A stretch of DNA of 64,000 bases from Synechococcus sp. JA-3-3Ab. Lineage in GTDB: Bacteria > Cyanobacteriota > Cyanobacteriia > Thermostichales > Thermostichaceae. Shown one piece after another: positions 22,951 to 32,055 of this stretch. The notes under the pieces are model-generated. The model was not told the origin of the DNA, made no database searches, and saw only the letters and a list, made by a program, of their open reading frames with translations. The position numbers and the translations under genes were made by a program. The stretch lies in contig NC_007775.1 of the NCBI RefSeq assembly GCF_000013205.1, positions 2,377,001 through 2,441,000 of the forward strand, given 5' to 3'. Numbering within the stretch: the stretch's first letter is position 1; each line of letters begins with the position of its first letter.

Positions 22951-23264
22951 CGAGATCCCAGGAGTTCGAGGCGATCTACGGCAATGACGGGTCTTTGGCG
23001 ATCCTCACCGGTGGATTTGTCTTTCCAGCGATCGAACTTGAGGCTGCCGGTTACCCCAATGAGGCTGCCCTTGCGCACATATTCTCCGGCCACCTCGGCG
23101 GTGCGCCCCCACAGCTCTAGGTTGAACCAATCGGGCTTGTCTTCGCCTTTGCGGAAGCGGTTCACCGCCAAGCTAAAGGTACACACCACCCTGCCCGACT
23201 CAAAGTAGCGCACCTCCGGATCCATGCCGGCTCGCCCCACCAAGGTCACCAAGTTCAGGCTCAT
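22908..23264 (-). CDS. ssb: Single-stranded DNA-binding protein
   Basis: From ATG 23264 the 118-residue protein is one OB fold: MSLNLVTLVGRAGMDPEVRY, WFNLELWGRTAEVAGEYVRKG and VTGSLKFDRW. It ends in an acidic tail (DLPAEEPF), which is the protein-interaction tip of bacterial SSB. It is shorter than the E. coli form, as usual for cyanobacteria. It overlaps the end of cobK tail to tail. Confidence 0.92.
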   Translation of the reverse strand: MSLNLVTLVGRAGMDPEVRYFESGRVVCTFSLAVNRFRKGEDKPDWFNLELWGRTAEVAGEYVRKGSLIGVTGSLKFDRWKDKSTGEDRQRPVIAVDRLELLGSRQDREADLPAEEPF

Positions 23265-23636
23265 GGGCTTTTCTCCAGACAGTCTGCAGCTTTCAGCCTT
23301 TAGTTGTAGCGCTTGCAAGGGATCCCTGTCATCTTGGCAACGACAGTCTCAGCCGATCCCGTCAGCGGGCCGTAGGCCTTGCGGATCTGAGCTGGGGGAG
23401 AGTCTTCAGGATATCTCCCGATTCTCCTGCGGGGATCTCGGTTGATCGGGAAGAAGAATCTTTGCTCTCATGGACTGGGTGGTTGCAGGGGGGGCGCTGA
23501 TCGTGTTGCAAAGATTTACAATATCAGAAGCTCCAGAGCACCTGCCGGCCTAGGCCCCTGATCCCGACAGACAGATTGCCACCGGCCAGCAAGAAGGGCT
23601 CATCACTGCAAGAGGACGCATTCAGCACCAGTTCCT
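23265..23636 (+). promoter_or_regulatory. Region between ssb and ndhF1
   Basis: 372 bases divide the divergent ssb and ndhF1 genes. I see no further gene and no clear hairpin. TTGCAAAGATTTACAATAT at 23506-23524 is the most promoter-like stretch for ndhF1. Confidence 0.35.
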
Positions 23637-25787
23637 ATGGAATTCATCTACGCATACGCCTGGTTGATCCCCGTTTATCCGTTGGTGGCGGCTTTTTTAC
23701 TCGGCTTGGGCATTTTGCTGTTCAATGCCTGGACAAGGGCCAACCGCTCTCTGGCCGCCTTCTTGAGCGTGTTCGCGACGGGAACGGCGATGGTTCACGC
23801 CTTTGCCCTCTTGGCCGGCCAAGTGCAGGGCCATGAGACCGTTCTCAAAACCCTCACCTGGGCTCAGGCGGGCTCCTTCTCCCTGGACATGGGCTTTGTG
23901 GTGGATCACTTGAGCGCCATGATGCTGGTGGTGGTAACCACGGTGGCCTTTCTGGTGCAGATCTACTCCGACGGCTACATGGCCCACGACCCTGGCTATG
24001 TGCGTTTCTACGCCTACCTGAGCCTGTTTGCCTCCTCGATGCTGGGCCTGGTGGTCAGCCCCAACCTGGTGCAAATCTATGTCTTCTGGGAGCTGGTGGG
24101 GATGTGCTCCTACCTGCTGATTGGCTTTTGGTACGAGCGGCAGGCAGCGGCGGAGGCAGCCCAGAAGGCGTTTGTCGTCAACCGGGTGGGGGACTTTGGG
24201 CTGTTGCTGGGCATTTTGGGCTTCTACTGGATTTCCGGCACGTTTGGGTTCGAGGAGCTGGCTTGCAATGTGGAGCAGATGGTGGCCAACGGCGCGGTGA
24301 GCAGCAGCTTGGTTGCCCTGTTTGCGGTGTTGGTGTTCTTGGGCCCGGTGGCCAAGTCGGCCCAGTTCCCGCTGCACGTGTGGCTGCCGGATGCCATGGA
24401 AGGCCCCACGCCCATTTCGGCCCTCATCCACGCAGCCACGATGGTGGCCGCCGGGGTGTTCCTGTTGGCGCGCATGTTCCCGCTGCTGGAAGGGATCCCA
24501 CCAGTCATGGACCTCATCGCCTGGACAGGGGCTGGCACGGCCTTTTTGGGGGCCAGCATTGCCATCACCCAAAACGACATCAAAAAGGGCCTGGCCTACT
24601 CCACCATTTCCCAGCTGGGCTACATGGTCATGGCCATGGGATCCGGTGCCTATGGGGCAAGCTTGTTCCACCTGATGACCCACGCCTACTTCAAGGCGCT
24701 GCTCTTCTTGGGCTCTGGCTCTGTAATTCATGGCATGGAGGCGGTGGTGGGCCACGACCCGGTCTTGGCCCAGGACATGCGCCTGATGGGAGGGCTGCGC
24801 AAGTTCATGCCCGTTACGGCCTTCACGTTTTTGATCGGCACGCTGGCCATCTGTGGGATCCCGCCCTTTGCCGGCTTTTGGTCTAAAGATGAGATTTTGG
24901 CCGCGGTTTTTGAGCGCAACCCGGCCCTCTGGGGGGTGGGCTTCCTCACGGCGGGGATCACCGCCTTCTACATGTTCCGCATCTACTTCCTCACCTTTGA
25001 AGGGGAGTTTCGCGGCACCAACCTGAAGCTGCGGCAGGAGGTGGCCGTCAGCCAAGGCCGACCGGTGCCGGCTTTTGCCTACGCGTTTGCCGGGAAAGAG
25101 GCGGCCTATGGTCCCGGAGCCATGAACATTTACGAAAAGCCCCAGCCCAGCAGCCATCCCGAAGCTGGGGGAGAGGGACACGAAGGGCATGGCCACGCTG
25201 CCGAGCCGCATGAATCTCCGGCATCGATGACGATTCCGCTGGTGGCGCTGGCCGTTCCTTCCGTGCTGATCGGCTTGGTGGGCACTCCCTTTGCCAACTT
25301 CTTCGAGGCTTTCATCCATGCGCCTGGTGAGTCTGCAGCAGAAACTGGTTGGGCCCAGGTGGCCGCCGAGTGGCAAGCGGTGCTGGCCGGCCACTTCGAT
25401 TGGGCAGAGTTTCTGATCATGGCGGGCAGCTCGGTGGGCATTGGGCTGATCGGCATTGCCCTGGCGGGTCTTATCTACTGGCAAAAACGTATTGATCCCA
25501 GCACCTTCCCCCAAAGTCTGCAACCCCTGTACTACTTCTCCCTCAACAAGTGGTACATTGACGACCTCTACGAGCGGGTCTTTGTGCGGGGCACCCGCTT
25601 TGTGGCGCGGGAGGCCTTGGAGGTGGACAGCCGCATTGTGGATGGGGTGGTCAACTTGACGGGCCTGGCGACCATGGTCGGCGGCGAAGTGATGAAATAT
25701 CTGGAGAACGGCAAGGCGCAGTTTTACGCTTTGATCATCTTTGCGGCGGTGGTGGTGATGGTGGTGCTTTCTGGGGTTGGGGTCTAG
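23637..25787 (+). CDS. ndhF1: NAD(P)H-quinone oxidoreductase subunit 5, NdhF1
   Basis: This large antiporter-like membrane subunit belongs to the NDH-1L complex, which takes electrons from ferredoxin to plastoquinone in respiration and cyclic flow. The 716 residues contain about 15 hydrophobic segments. They also include the conserved YMAHDPGYVRFYAYLSLF near 112, FWELVGMCSYLLIGFWY near 150, and the C-terminal NKWYIDDLYE near 638. The close match in N-terminal and central segments to the F1 paralogue argues against the CO2-uptake forms NdhF3/F4. An IS607 element lies five bases after its stop without disrupting it. Confidence 0.95.
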   Translation: MEFIYAYAWLIPVYPLVAAFLLGLGILLFNAWTRANRSLAAFLSVFATGTAMVHAFALLAGQVQGHETVLKTLTWAQAGSFSLDMGFVVDHLSAMMLVVVTTVAFLVQIYSDGYMAHDPGYVRFYAYLSLFASSMLGLVVSPNLVQIYVFWELVGMCSYLLIGFWYERQAAAEAAQKAFVVNRVGDFGLLLGILGFYWISGTFGFEELACNVEQMVANGAVSSSLVALFAVLVFLGPVAKSAQFPLHVWLPDAMEGPTPISALIHAATMVAAGVFLLARMFPLLEGIPPVMDLIAWTGAGTAFLGASIAITQNDIKKGLAYSTISQLGYMVMAMGSGAYGASLFHLMTHAYFKALLFLGSGSVIHGMEAVVGHDPVLAQDMRLMGGLRKFMPVTAFTFLIGTLAICGIPPFAGFWSKDEILAAVFERNPALWGVGFLTAGITAFYMFRIYFLTFEGEFRGTNLKLRQEVAVSQGRPVPAFAYAFAGKEAAYGPGAMNIYEKPQPSSHPEAGGEGHEGHGHAAEPHESPASMTIPLVALAVPSVLIGLVGTPFANFFEAFIHAPGESAAETGWAQVAAEWQAVLAGHFDWAEFLIMAGSSVGIGLIGIALAGLIYWQKRIDPSTFPQSLQPLYYFSLNKWYIDDLYERVFVRGTRFVAREALEVDSRIVDGVVNLTGLATMVGGEVMKYLENGKAQFYALIIFAAVVVMVVLSGVGV

Positions 25788-25867
25788 CCCAGGAGCATGA
25801 CTCTAGTCAATGATATGCTGGACTATACTGAAAATAATGTACAATATGTTCAGTATGGCTGCTTGGT

Positions 25868-26461
25868 ATGGCTAGGTATGTAAAACCGAGAGAAGCGGCG
25901 GATTATTTTGGGGTGTGTCTCCACACCTTGAGGCGATGGGAACAGAAAGGCTGGATCAAAGCAATACGTACTCCATCTGGTAGGGCAAGAAGGTATGACC
26001 TCGACAGCTACATCAGAACGCCAAAGAAAGCCAAACGAGTCGTTTTGTACGCCCGAGTCAGCAGTCGAGGGCAAAAGTCAGACTTGGAGAGACAGATTGC
26101 AAGACTGGTTAACCTCTATCCTGGAGCCGAAGTGGTCGGAGAGGTTGGCGGCGGCCTCGACTTCAAAAGACCAAAGTTCCTTGCCTTATTGGAACGAGTC
26201 CGTGCAGGAGATATCGGAACGATTGTGGTCGCTCACCGGGATCGACTCTGCCGGTTTGGATTTGAGTTCGTTGAGTGGTACTGCCGTCAATACGGGTGCG
26301 AAATCTTGGTTCTCGATGACGATCACCTTTCTCCCCAACAGGAACTGGTTGAGGATATCCTCACCATCCTGCACTGCTTCAGCAGTCGGCTCTACGGACT
26401 CAGAAAATACCGGGCTGCAATCGAGAAAGATACGGATTTATCCGGAGCCAGCGCTGGCTAA
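25868..26461 (+). CDS. tnpA: IS607 TnpA, serine recombinase with MerR-type HTH
   Basis: The 197 residues have an N-terminal MerR-like helix-turn-helix (about 5-55, REAADYFGVCLHTLRRWEQ) and then a small serine recombinase domain. The catalytic Ser is in YARVSSRGQKSDLERQ near residue 63. AHRDRLCRFGFE near 122 carries the conserved Arg residues. This domain order, HTH first, is the hallmark of IS607. It differs from copy B by a Phe/Leu change near residue 134. It overlaps tnpB by about 110 bases. Confidence 0.93.
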   Translation: MARYVKPREAADYFGVCLHTLRRWEQKGWIKAIRTPSGRARRYDLDSYIRTPKKAKRVVLYARVSSRGQKSDLERQIARLVNLYPGAEVVGEVGGGLDFKRPKFLALLERVRAGDIGTIVVAHRDRLCRFGFEFVEWYCRQYGCEILVLDDDHLSPQQELVEDILTILHCFSSRLYGLRKYRAAIEKDTDLSGASAG

Positions 26462-27596
26462 AGTTTGGAAGCGGTGGCAAGCGGCGTGCCGGTACTGCTA
26501 CAACCAAGCGATTGCCTATCAGCGTCAGCATGGTGCCCCAAAAACGGCCAGAAAGCTGCGGGACATCATCCTGCACTCCGACCTGCCCGGGTGGGTGAAG
26601 GACGCCCCCTGCCACATCAAGCAGAACGCGGTCGTCGAGGCGTGGTTGGCGTTCCGCCGAAGCAAAGACGCGAGGTTTCGCAGTGTGCGGGACAGGTCGC
26701 ATACGCTGCAATTCAACGCCGGCAACTTTCGCAATGGGACGTGGTATCCGAAACTCACCCGAGGTTTGGCGTTCCGTGCATCCGAGGAGATGCCCAGAGA
26801 GTGGGTACGTGGAACTGAGCTAATGCGGGTGAAAGACAGATGGTATGCCATCTTTCCTGAGCCCGTGAACGAGCAGTGTTCGTTAGCAAAGGGGGTGATC
26901 GCACTTGATCCTGGAGTAAGAAGCTTCCTTACAGGGTTTGATGGGGCGGGCTTTGTAGATATCGCCAAGGGAGACTTTGGCAGGATCGTTCGGCTGTGCT
27001 ACCACCTAGACGATCTGCAATCTAGGCTGAGCAAAGCGCCGAGACTCAAGCGTAGGCGAATGCGGCAAGCGGCGTTTCGTCTGCGGGAGAGAATCAGGAA
27101 CTTGGTGGGCGAGTGCCATCGCAAGGTAGCGGCGTTCCTGACGGATAACTACCGATTGATATTCCTCCCCACTTTCGAGTCAGCCAAGATGGTTGCCAAG
27201 GCAGGGAGGAAGTTTGGTAGCAAGACGGCAAGGGCGATGCTCACCTGGGCGCACTATCGGTTCAAGCAGTTCCTGAAGTTTCAAGCCAAGAAGAAAAACG
27301 TGGTTGTCGTGGAAGTATCGGAAGCGTACACCAGCAAAACCTGTACCAAGTGCGGGCACATCCACACCAAGTTGGGTGGCGCAAAGGTGTTTCGATGCCC
27401 AAAGTGCAACCATAGGCTACCACGAGATTGGCAAGGCGCTCTGGGTGTTATGCTCAGGGCTTTGCGGGATACCGCCTTTCTGTTTGGACTCCGTCCGAGT
27501 AGCGCGGTCGCGTCAGCGTCGCGTAGTGACAACGGAAACGGACAGAATGCTATCGCTTCACCGCTGAGCAGTAATGCTCAGCAGTGTTCAGCGTAA
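26349..27596 (+). CDS. tnpB: IS607-associated TnpB, RuvC-like RNA-guided nuclease family
   Basis: The TnpB body starts near KIRIYPEP and runs about 385 residues. RuvC positions are visible: Asp in VIALDPGVRS, Glu in VVVVEVSEAYTSKTC, and Asp in LPRDWQGALG. The zinc ribbon is CTKCGH...CPKC. TnpB nucleases use an RNA from the element's 3' end and help transposon retention. The start is uncertain: TTG 26349 is the nearest standard codon, but the same frame stays open back to 25995 through most of tnpA. Confidence 0.85.
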   Translation: MRISSPSCTASAVGSTDSENTGLQSRKIRIYPEPALAKVWKRWQAACRYCYNQAIAYQRQHGAPKTARKLRDIILHSDLPGWVKDAPCHIKQNAVVEAWLAFRRSKDARFRSVRDRSHTLQFNAGNFRNGTWYPKLTRGLAFRASEEMPREWVRGTELMRVKDRWYAIFPEPVNEQCSLAKGVIALDPGVRSFLTGFDGAGFVDIAKGDFGRIVRLCYHLDDLQSRLSKAPRLKRRRMRQAAFRLRERIRNLVGECHRKVAAFLTDNYRLIFLPTFESAKMVAKAGRKFGSKTARAMLTWAHYRFKQFLKFQAKKKNVVVVEVSEAYTSKTCTKCGHIHTKLGGAKVFRCPKCNHRLPRDWQGALGVMLRALRDTAFLFGLRPSSAVASASRSDNGNGQNAIASPLSSNAQQCSA

Positions 27597-27661
27597 ATGT
27601 ATCAGCTCGGTTGCTGCTGATCAAGGTTTTGCCATCAGCAGTAAACTAACCGGCTCCGACC

Positions 27662-27708
27662 GCCCCCCTCAATCCCCTCGTATACGGGGGGCAGGGGGGC
27701 CGGGGGGC
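27662..27708. repeat. GTATAC-centred palindrome module, copy 1 (imperfect)
   Basis: CCCCTCGTATACGGGGGG is followed by CAGGGGGGCCGGGGGG. It sits at the truncated 3' end of a tnpB remnant (minus strand). The same module is found at 50803, 58481 and 59678. Confidence 0.75.
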
Positions 27709-27830
27709 AAGTCTTCCAAGGCAATAGGACTGTTGGTTGCCTGCGCCCTACAAACAATCGCTTTGGAGAGGCAGTGATTCACCCAAGCCTGAGAGCGTCT
27801 CTCCCTGCCAGACAGCCGCTGAGCGACCGA
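27669..27830 (-). pseudogene. Remnant of tnpB (internal fragment joined to the palindrome module)
   Basis: On the minus strand the translation RLSGRERRSQAWVNHC...AIVCRAQATNSPIALEDL matches RLSGQERRLQTWVNPC...AIVSRAQATHSFIALEDL of the decayed tnpB at 58425-59609. The fragment holds the second RuvC acidic residue (the E of IALEDL). It then jumps straight into the palindrome module, so most of the C-terminal half is deleted. Upstream it breaks off where a different transposase fragment begins. Confidence 0.7.
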
Positions 27831-28055
27831 AGTACACGCGCCCTTGTCATTCGACTCTCCGCACAACACCGGAGCGCACCCTGCATTGCACAGTTTCTCG
27901 GATGCCACCCCGCCACTGTCCTCAACGACCTCAAGCGAGGGCAACAGCGTTGCTGCGATGGGCTTGCGGACGGCAAAGCACTTGGCGCTCCCCCAAAAGT
28001 TACCCCTGGGGTGAAGGCTTACCTTGTCACCCTGCCTGCCGAAAACTGCATCTAG
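27819..28055 (+). pseudogene. Truncated transposase N-terminus, helix-turn-helix (IS630-like)
   Basis: About 78 codons from LSDRSTRALVIRLSAQHRS through CIAQFLGCHPATVLNDLKRG to GLADGKALGAPPKVTPG read like the HTH region of IS630-type transposases, including the small GRPPKLT-like hinge. No catalytic DDE domain follows, so it is a relic. The family call is by pattern only. Confidence 0.5.
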
Positions 28056-28089
28056 GCAGCCACGCAACTGCAAGTGCATCTCTTCACAC

Positions 28090-28869
28090 TCACCCGACAC
28101 TTGAAGCAGCTCTACGGCGCCGCTGTTGAGGCCCAGATCCTGGGGCAGTTGCGCCAGCAGCTCGACTCGGCTGCTGCAAGGGAGGAGGCGGCTCTATGCC
28201 GAAGCTGTAGCCCACCTGGCGCACAGTGTGAATGAGGCGGGGTTGGTGCGGATCGCGCTCCAGTTTCTTGCGCAGGGAGAGGATGTGGGTATCGATGGTG
28301 CGGGGGTTGGCGGTGGAATCGGGCCAAGCCCGCTCCAGCAGCTCCTGCCGCGAGAGAGGATCCCCATCGGCCTGGATCAGCACCATCAGCAAGCTAAACT
28401 CCTGCGGGGTGAGGTCGATGCCTTGGCCGGCCAGGGTGACGCGCCGCTGCACCAGGTCGATTTTCAGATCCCCATACTGCAGGAAGGTGGGGGGAAGGCT
28501 GCGCCGCAGCCGACGGGTCAGGGCCTGAATGTGAGCATCCAGAAGGGGCAGACTAAGGGGCTTGGTGAGGTAGTCGTCTGCGCCTGCCTTCAGCCAAGCG
28601 ATGATGTCGGCTTCCGCTCCCTGTTGGGAGAGGAGCAAGATCAACACATCGCAATGGCGATGCGCCCACCGGCATAGTTGGAGTCCGGCACGGCTGGACA
28701 GCTCCGCATCCAAAATTAAGAGGTGGACAGGCTGCTGTTGCAGCAGGGTTTTGGCTTGGCGAATGTTCTCCGCTTCCCAAACCCGGTGCCGTGCCTGTTG
28801 CAGATGCCAACCCAGCAAGCTGCGCAGATGAGGGTTGCCTTCTGCCAGCAAGATGTGCAAAGGTTGCAT
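28090..28869 (-). CDS. OmpR/PhoB-family response regulator, atypical receiver
   Basis: From ATG 28869 the product has 259 residues. The receiver domain spans 1-118, with the presumptive phospho-Asp in LLILDAELS near 53 and Lys in YLTKPL near 103. The winged-helix output domain spans about 125-225 (FSLLMVL, TIDTHILSLRKKLERDP, VRQVGYSF). The N-terminal acidic pair is reduced to LLAEGN, so magnesium binding and phosphorylation may be weak. A Gln/Arg/Ala-rich tail follows. The start region faces fni head to head with a 97-base gap. No partner kinase is nearby. I cannot assign it to a named cyanobacterial regulator. Confidence 0.85.
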   Translation of the reverse strand: MQPLHILLAEGNPHLRSLLGWHLQQARHRVWEAENIRQAKTLLQQQPVHLLILDAELSSRAGLQLCRWAHRHCDVLILLLSQQGAEADIIAWLKAGADDYLTKPLSLPLLDAHIQALTRRLRRSLPPTFLQYGDLKIDLVQRRVTLAGQGIDLTPQEFSLLMVLIQADGDPLSRQELLERAWPDSTANPRTIDTHILSLRKKLERDPHQPRLIHTVRQVGYSFGIEPPPPLQQPSRAAGATAPGSGPQQRRRRAASSVG

Positions 28870-28966
28870 GGCTACTAGGTTGGATCCCGCCCTCATCATA
28901 GACAGCGGGCCACCTTCGGACAATGTTGTTCGCCCGCTACCGGTTGGACAGCCCTCTATCCAGACC

Positions 28967-30043
28967 ATGGCCGATTCTCCATCCCCTATCTCCGAACGTA
29001 AGCAGGATCACCTGGACATTGTTTTGCGGCAGGACGTAAACGCCAGAGGGATCCGCACCGGATTTGAGCGGTTTTTCTTCGAGCACGTGGCGCTGCCGGA
29101 GCTGCTGCTGCCCGAGATCGATCTCAGTTGCCAGTTTCTGGGAAAACGCCTGCAGGCCCCTCTGCTGATTAGCAGCATGACCGGGGGGACAGACACTGCC
29201 CGGGAGCTAAACCTGTACCTGGCGGCTGCCGCTCAAGAGCTGGGCATTGCCATGGGGGTGGGATCCCAGCGGGCAGCTTTAGAACACCCGGAGCTGGCCC
29301 AGACTTACCAGGTGCGCCCAGTGGCTCCGGATATTCTGCTTTTGGCCAACCTGGGCGCTGTGCAGCTCAACTACGGCTATGGCCTGGAGCAGGCGCGACG
29401 GGCAGTGGAGATGATCGAGGCAGATGCGCTGATTTTGCACCTCAACCCGCTGCAGGAGGCGGTTCAGCCCCAGGGGGATCCCGACTGGCGCAACCTCTAT
29501 CGCCGCATCGAGCAGTTGGTGAACCAGTTGCCGGTGCCGGTGCTGGTCAAGGAAGTGGGCAATGGCCTCAGCGCCCAAGTAGCCCGGCGGCTGGCCGAGT
29601 GTGGCGTGGCCGCCCTAGATGTGGCTGGGGCAGGGGGGACGAGCTGGAGCGAGGTGGAAGCCCATCGCCAGACCGATCCCCTCCAGAAACGCATTGCCCA
29701 CAGCTTCCGGGACTGGGGGATCCCAACCGCCTTGGCCCTGCTGGAAATCCGCCGCTTCCTGCCCAACCTGCCCCTGGTGGCCAGCGGCGGCATCCGCACC
29801 GGCATCGATGCAGCCAAAGCCATCCGCTTAGGGGCCGATGTGGTCGGCATGGCCGCTCCCGCTCTCCACGCCGTCTCCCGAGGGCGGGCCCAGGCGGTGG
29901 TGGACAGCTTCCGAGCCGTGATCGAGGAGCTGAGGATCGCCGCTTTTTGCACCGGATCGGCCAACTTGGCGCAGCTACGGCAAGCGGCTTTGCGCTGGCA
30001 AGATACCTGGGATCCGCTGCCTCCTATCATGGAAAGGGGTTGA
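28967..30043 (+). CDS. fni: Type 2 isopentenyl-diphosphate delta-isomerase (FMN-dependent)
   Basis: It interconverts IPP and DMAPP with reduced FMN. The 358-residue TIM barrel has RKQDHLDIV near residue 11, SSMTGGT near 70, MGVGSQRAAL near 97 and the FMN-phosphate loop ASGGIRTG near 268. ATG 28967 gives the family N-terminus; the frame runs open to 28835 through the promoter of the divergent regulator. With ispG it points to MEP-pathway isoprenoid supply for carotenoids and phytol. Confidence 0.95.
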   Translation: MADSPSPISERKQDHLDIVLRQDVNARGIRTGFERFFFEHVALPELLLPEIDLSCQFLGKRLQAPLLISSMTGGTDTARELNLYLAAAAQELGIAMGVGSQRAALEHPELAQTYQVRPVAPDILLLANLGAVQLNYGYGLEQARRAVEMIEADALILHLNPLQEAVQPQGDPDWRNLYRRIEQLVNQLPVPVLVKEVGNGLSAQVARRLAECGVAALDVAGAGGTSWSEVEAHRQTDPLQKRIAHSFRDWGIPTALALLEIRRFLPNLPLVASGGIRTGIDAAKAIRLGADVVGMAAPALHAVSRGRAQAVVDSFRAVIEELRIAAFCTGSANLAQLRQAALRWQDTWDPLPPIMERG

Positions 30044-30303
30044 AATCAAATTCCTAACACCTGCCACAGGCTCACCTCCAACCCCAGGACGGCCGCCCCT
30101 GCCGCACTTGCTTGCAGCTCACAGGCTACGGCGTCGGGCCTCGGGGCGATAGTTCTCCGCAAGGAGACCCCCTCTTTCCCTGGCAAAAAAGTGCCTCTGG
30201 AAAGGCTTGGCAAAGGATATCTCCAGCCTCAGGCTTTGAAACGCCGTCTGCGAGGCCTGGGCGGTCTTGGGATCCCTTAGCTGGGGGCTGCCCCAGGAAG
30301 CCT

Positions 30304-31923
30304 TTAGGGAAAGTGCAACTGTCGGCTAATCCGCACCATAGGCCCCAGGCCCAATCGGGTCGGGTTGAGCGCCTGCATCTCAAACAGGGCCAGAATGTGG
30401 CGTACCTGCAGCTCTGGCCGGTTGGAATTTACCCCCATCGCCACCACCAGGCCACAATAGCCGCCCGTCTCGCGGCAACGCCGCTCCCAGCGCCTGCGAG
30501 CTTTGGCGTGCACGGGATCGTCCTCGGGAAACTCTGCAAACAGGTGCAGGTCGCGGTTGCCCGTTTGGACAATTTCCAAGTCGTAGCGGCTGCCGGCAAA
30601 GGGATCCACCCCTGTGTTAAAACAAACACCCTGGGGCCCCCCTTCGCCGCGCAGGTTTTCGATCAATTGCTTGGCCTTGGGGCGGGAGGTGCGCACGATC
30701 ACCACCGGCAGCCCTTCACCCCTTGGCACCAGCTTACTCTGGGGGAGAGGATGCCATTGCCCTGTGCGGCGCAGCGCCTCTACGGTGGCCCAGGGCAGCA
30801 CGCCCAGGCTAAGCTGCGCACCCTCAGGCACCAGATCATCTCGCAGCAGGGTTTGGGTGTGCTCTTCTTCGTCTCCTTCTAGCTCCAGAAGTTCTACAGC
30901 CAAGTCGGGCAAGGTGCGCACTTGCACCGAGAGGGTTTCCCCTGGGGCCTGGGGGTTGGGAATGCGATACCGCCCCTGACAGGGTTGGAAATCCTCTTCC
31001 AGCTTGCGGCGGTACTGCTTCAAAAAACGATGCAAGGCCTCCAAAGCCACCGCCACAGCCGCCGCCTCATCTTCCTGCAAAACAACGCGCAGGCCCTCGA
31101 GAGGGTGGATGGTGCCGAAGTTCGGCTCGATTTCTTCGGGATCCAGATCGGCCAAGTCCAGGTCTGATAGCTCGTTGAGTTCGGGATTGCGAGCTTGAAA
31201 GGTGAGATAGAGACAATCTTGCCTGAGGAAGGCTTCCTCCATCTCCTCGGAAGTCTCTGGTTGGCCCGCGTCCTGGCGAAACCGTTTGAGGGAGTGCAGC
31301 GAGCGATAAAAAAGAACCCCGTACTCCATCCCCAGCCGCCCCATGACCGAGACGTAGAGGGTTTCAATATCCCAGCGATTTAGCTCGATCGCCAAGATTT
31401 GGTGATCCTCTAGATAGTCCCAGGGGGCATCTTGCCAGAGGGTGAGGGCTTTGCCGGCCAGCAGCTTCGCGTAGTTCTCCGGCAGCGGCGGCGGGATCCC
31501 CTCACTGGCCTCTGCAAAGCTCTGCAGGATCTCGTCGATTAGCGGCAATTCCGGCTGGCATTCCACTTTGATGTCCAGCTCGTGCAAAATGCCGCGCAGG
31601 AAAAACTGCACCTCCCGATCCCGCACGACGACCTTTTGCGGACGAGCCGGCAAGGCAGCATTGGGCCGCTCCATAGCCATGATCAAGGTTCGCACCATCG
31701 GCTCCAAGCCGGAGCCAGCAGGCACCACCTCCATGGCCCGCACCACGCCCTGAACGCCATCCACCCATAAAATGCACTCCCCCTCAGCCAAGCCGGCGGA
31801 GATCTGGGATCCCAGGGCTAGCGAACCTGGTAGGCGGTGGCAATCCCCTTCCCATACCGAGGACACCTGGGGCAGCTTTTGCAATCGACGAACTGTAGCG
31901 GCTGGCAGACCCGACATAGACAT
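30304..31923 (-). CDS. Large conserved cyanobacterial protein of unknown function
   Basis: The 539-residue protein is soluble and acidic. Notable segments are MSGLPAATVRRLQKLPQVSSVW at the N-terminus, GILHELDIKVE near 112, an acidic central part near 255-270 and a basic C-terminal block RRRWERRCRETGG near 495. It resembles large hypothetical proteins found mainly in cyanobacteria (possibly DUF6930; recalled, not verified). No transmembrane or catalytic motif is apparent. Neighbouring genes give no hint of its job. Confidence 0.7.
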   Translation of the reverse strand: MSMSGLPAATVRRLQKLPQVSSVWEGDCHRLPGSLALGSQISAGLAEGECILWVDGVQGVVRAMEVVPAGSGLEPMVRTLIMAMERPNAALPARPQKVVVRDREVQFFLRGILHELDIKVECQPELPLIDEILQSFAEASEGIPPPLPENYAKLLAGKALTLWQDAPWDYLEDHQILAIELNRWDIETLYVSVMGRLGMEYGVLFYRSLHSLKRFRQDAGQPETSEEMEEAFLRQDCLYLTFQARNPELNELSDLDLADLDPEEIEPNFGTIHPLEGLRVVLQEDEAAAVAVALEALHRFLKQYRRKLEEDFQPCQGRYRIPNPQAPGETLSVQVRTLPDLAVELLELEGDEEEHTQTLLRDDLVPEGAQLSLGVLPWATVEALRRTGQWHPLPQSKLVPRGEGLPVVIVRTSRPKAKQLIENLRGEGGPQGVCFNTGVDPFAGSRYDLEIVQTGNRDLHLFAEFPEDDPVHAKARRRWERRCRETGGYCGLVVAMGVNSNRPELQVRHILALFEMQALNPTRLGLGPMVRISRQLHFP

Positions 31924-32055
31924 CTAGAGCAAACAAAGGAACAAATTGGCAGATACCCTGCGCGGGGATCTGAGGGGGTGAGGATGAAGGATCCCCCTGA
32001 AGTCAATCTAACCAAACTGCCAGAGTCAAAGCTGAGTGACTGAGCCGCCTGCCAA

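Larger units (their letters stand above)
25793..27606 (+). mobile_element. IS607-type element, copy A (tnpA + tnpB)
   Basis: The ends are defined by comparison with the inverted copy at 56336-58149: both shared segments are exactly 1814 bases. The left end starts GAGCATGACTCTAG and the right end stops AAATGTATCAGC. The element encodes a MerR-HTH serine recombinase and a TnpB nuclease. An inverted repeat, ATACTGAA 25825-25832 with TTCAGTAT 25849-25856, sits just upstream of tnpA and may be a promoter or recombinase site. The hairpin GCTGAGCA-GTAA-TGCTCAGC is at 27563-27582 in the tnpB 3' end. IS607 elements lack terminal inverted repeats and make no target duplications, so flanks cannot confirm the ends. 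Confidence 0.92.

Noticed and set aside
25995-27596. Full 533-residue TnpB from 25995
   Set aside because: The first ~118 codons overlap tnpA in another frame and lack TnpB character; kept only as a finding.
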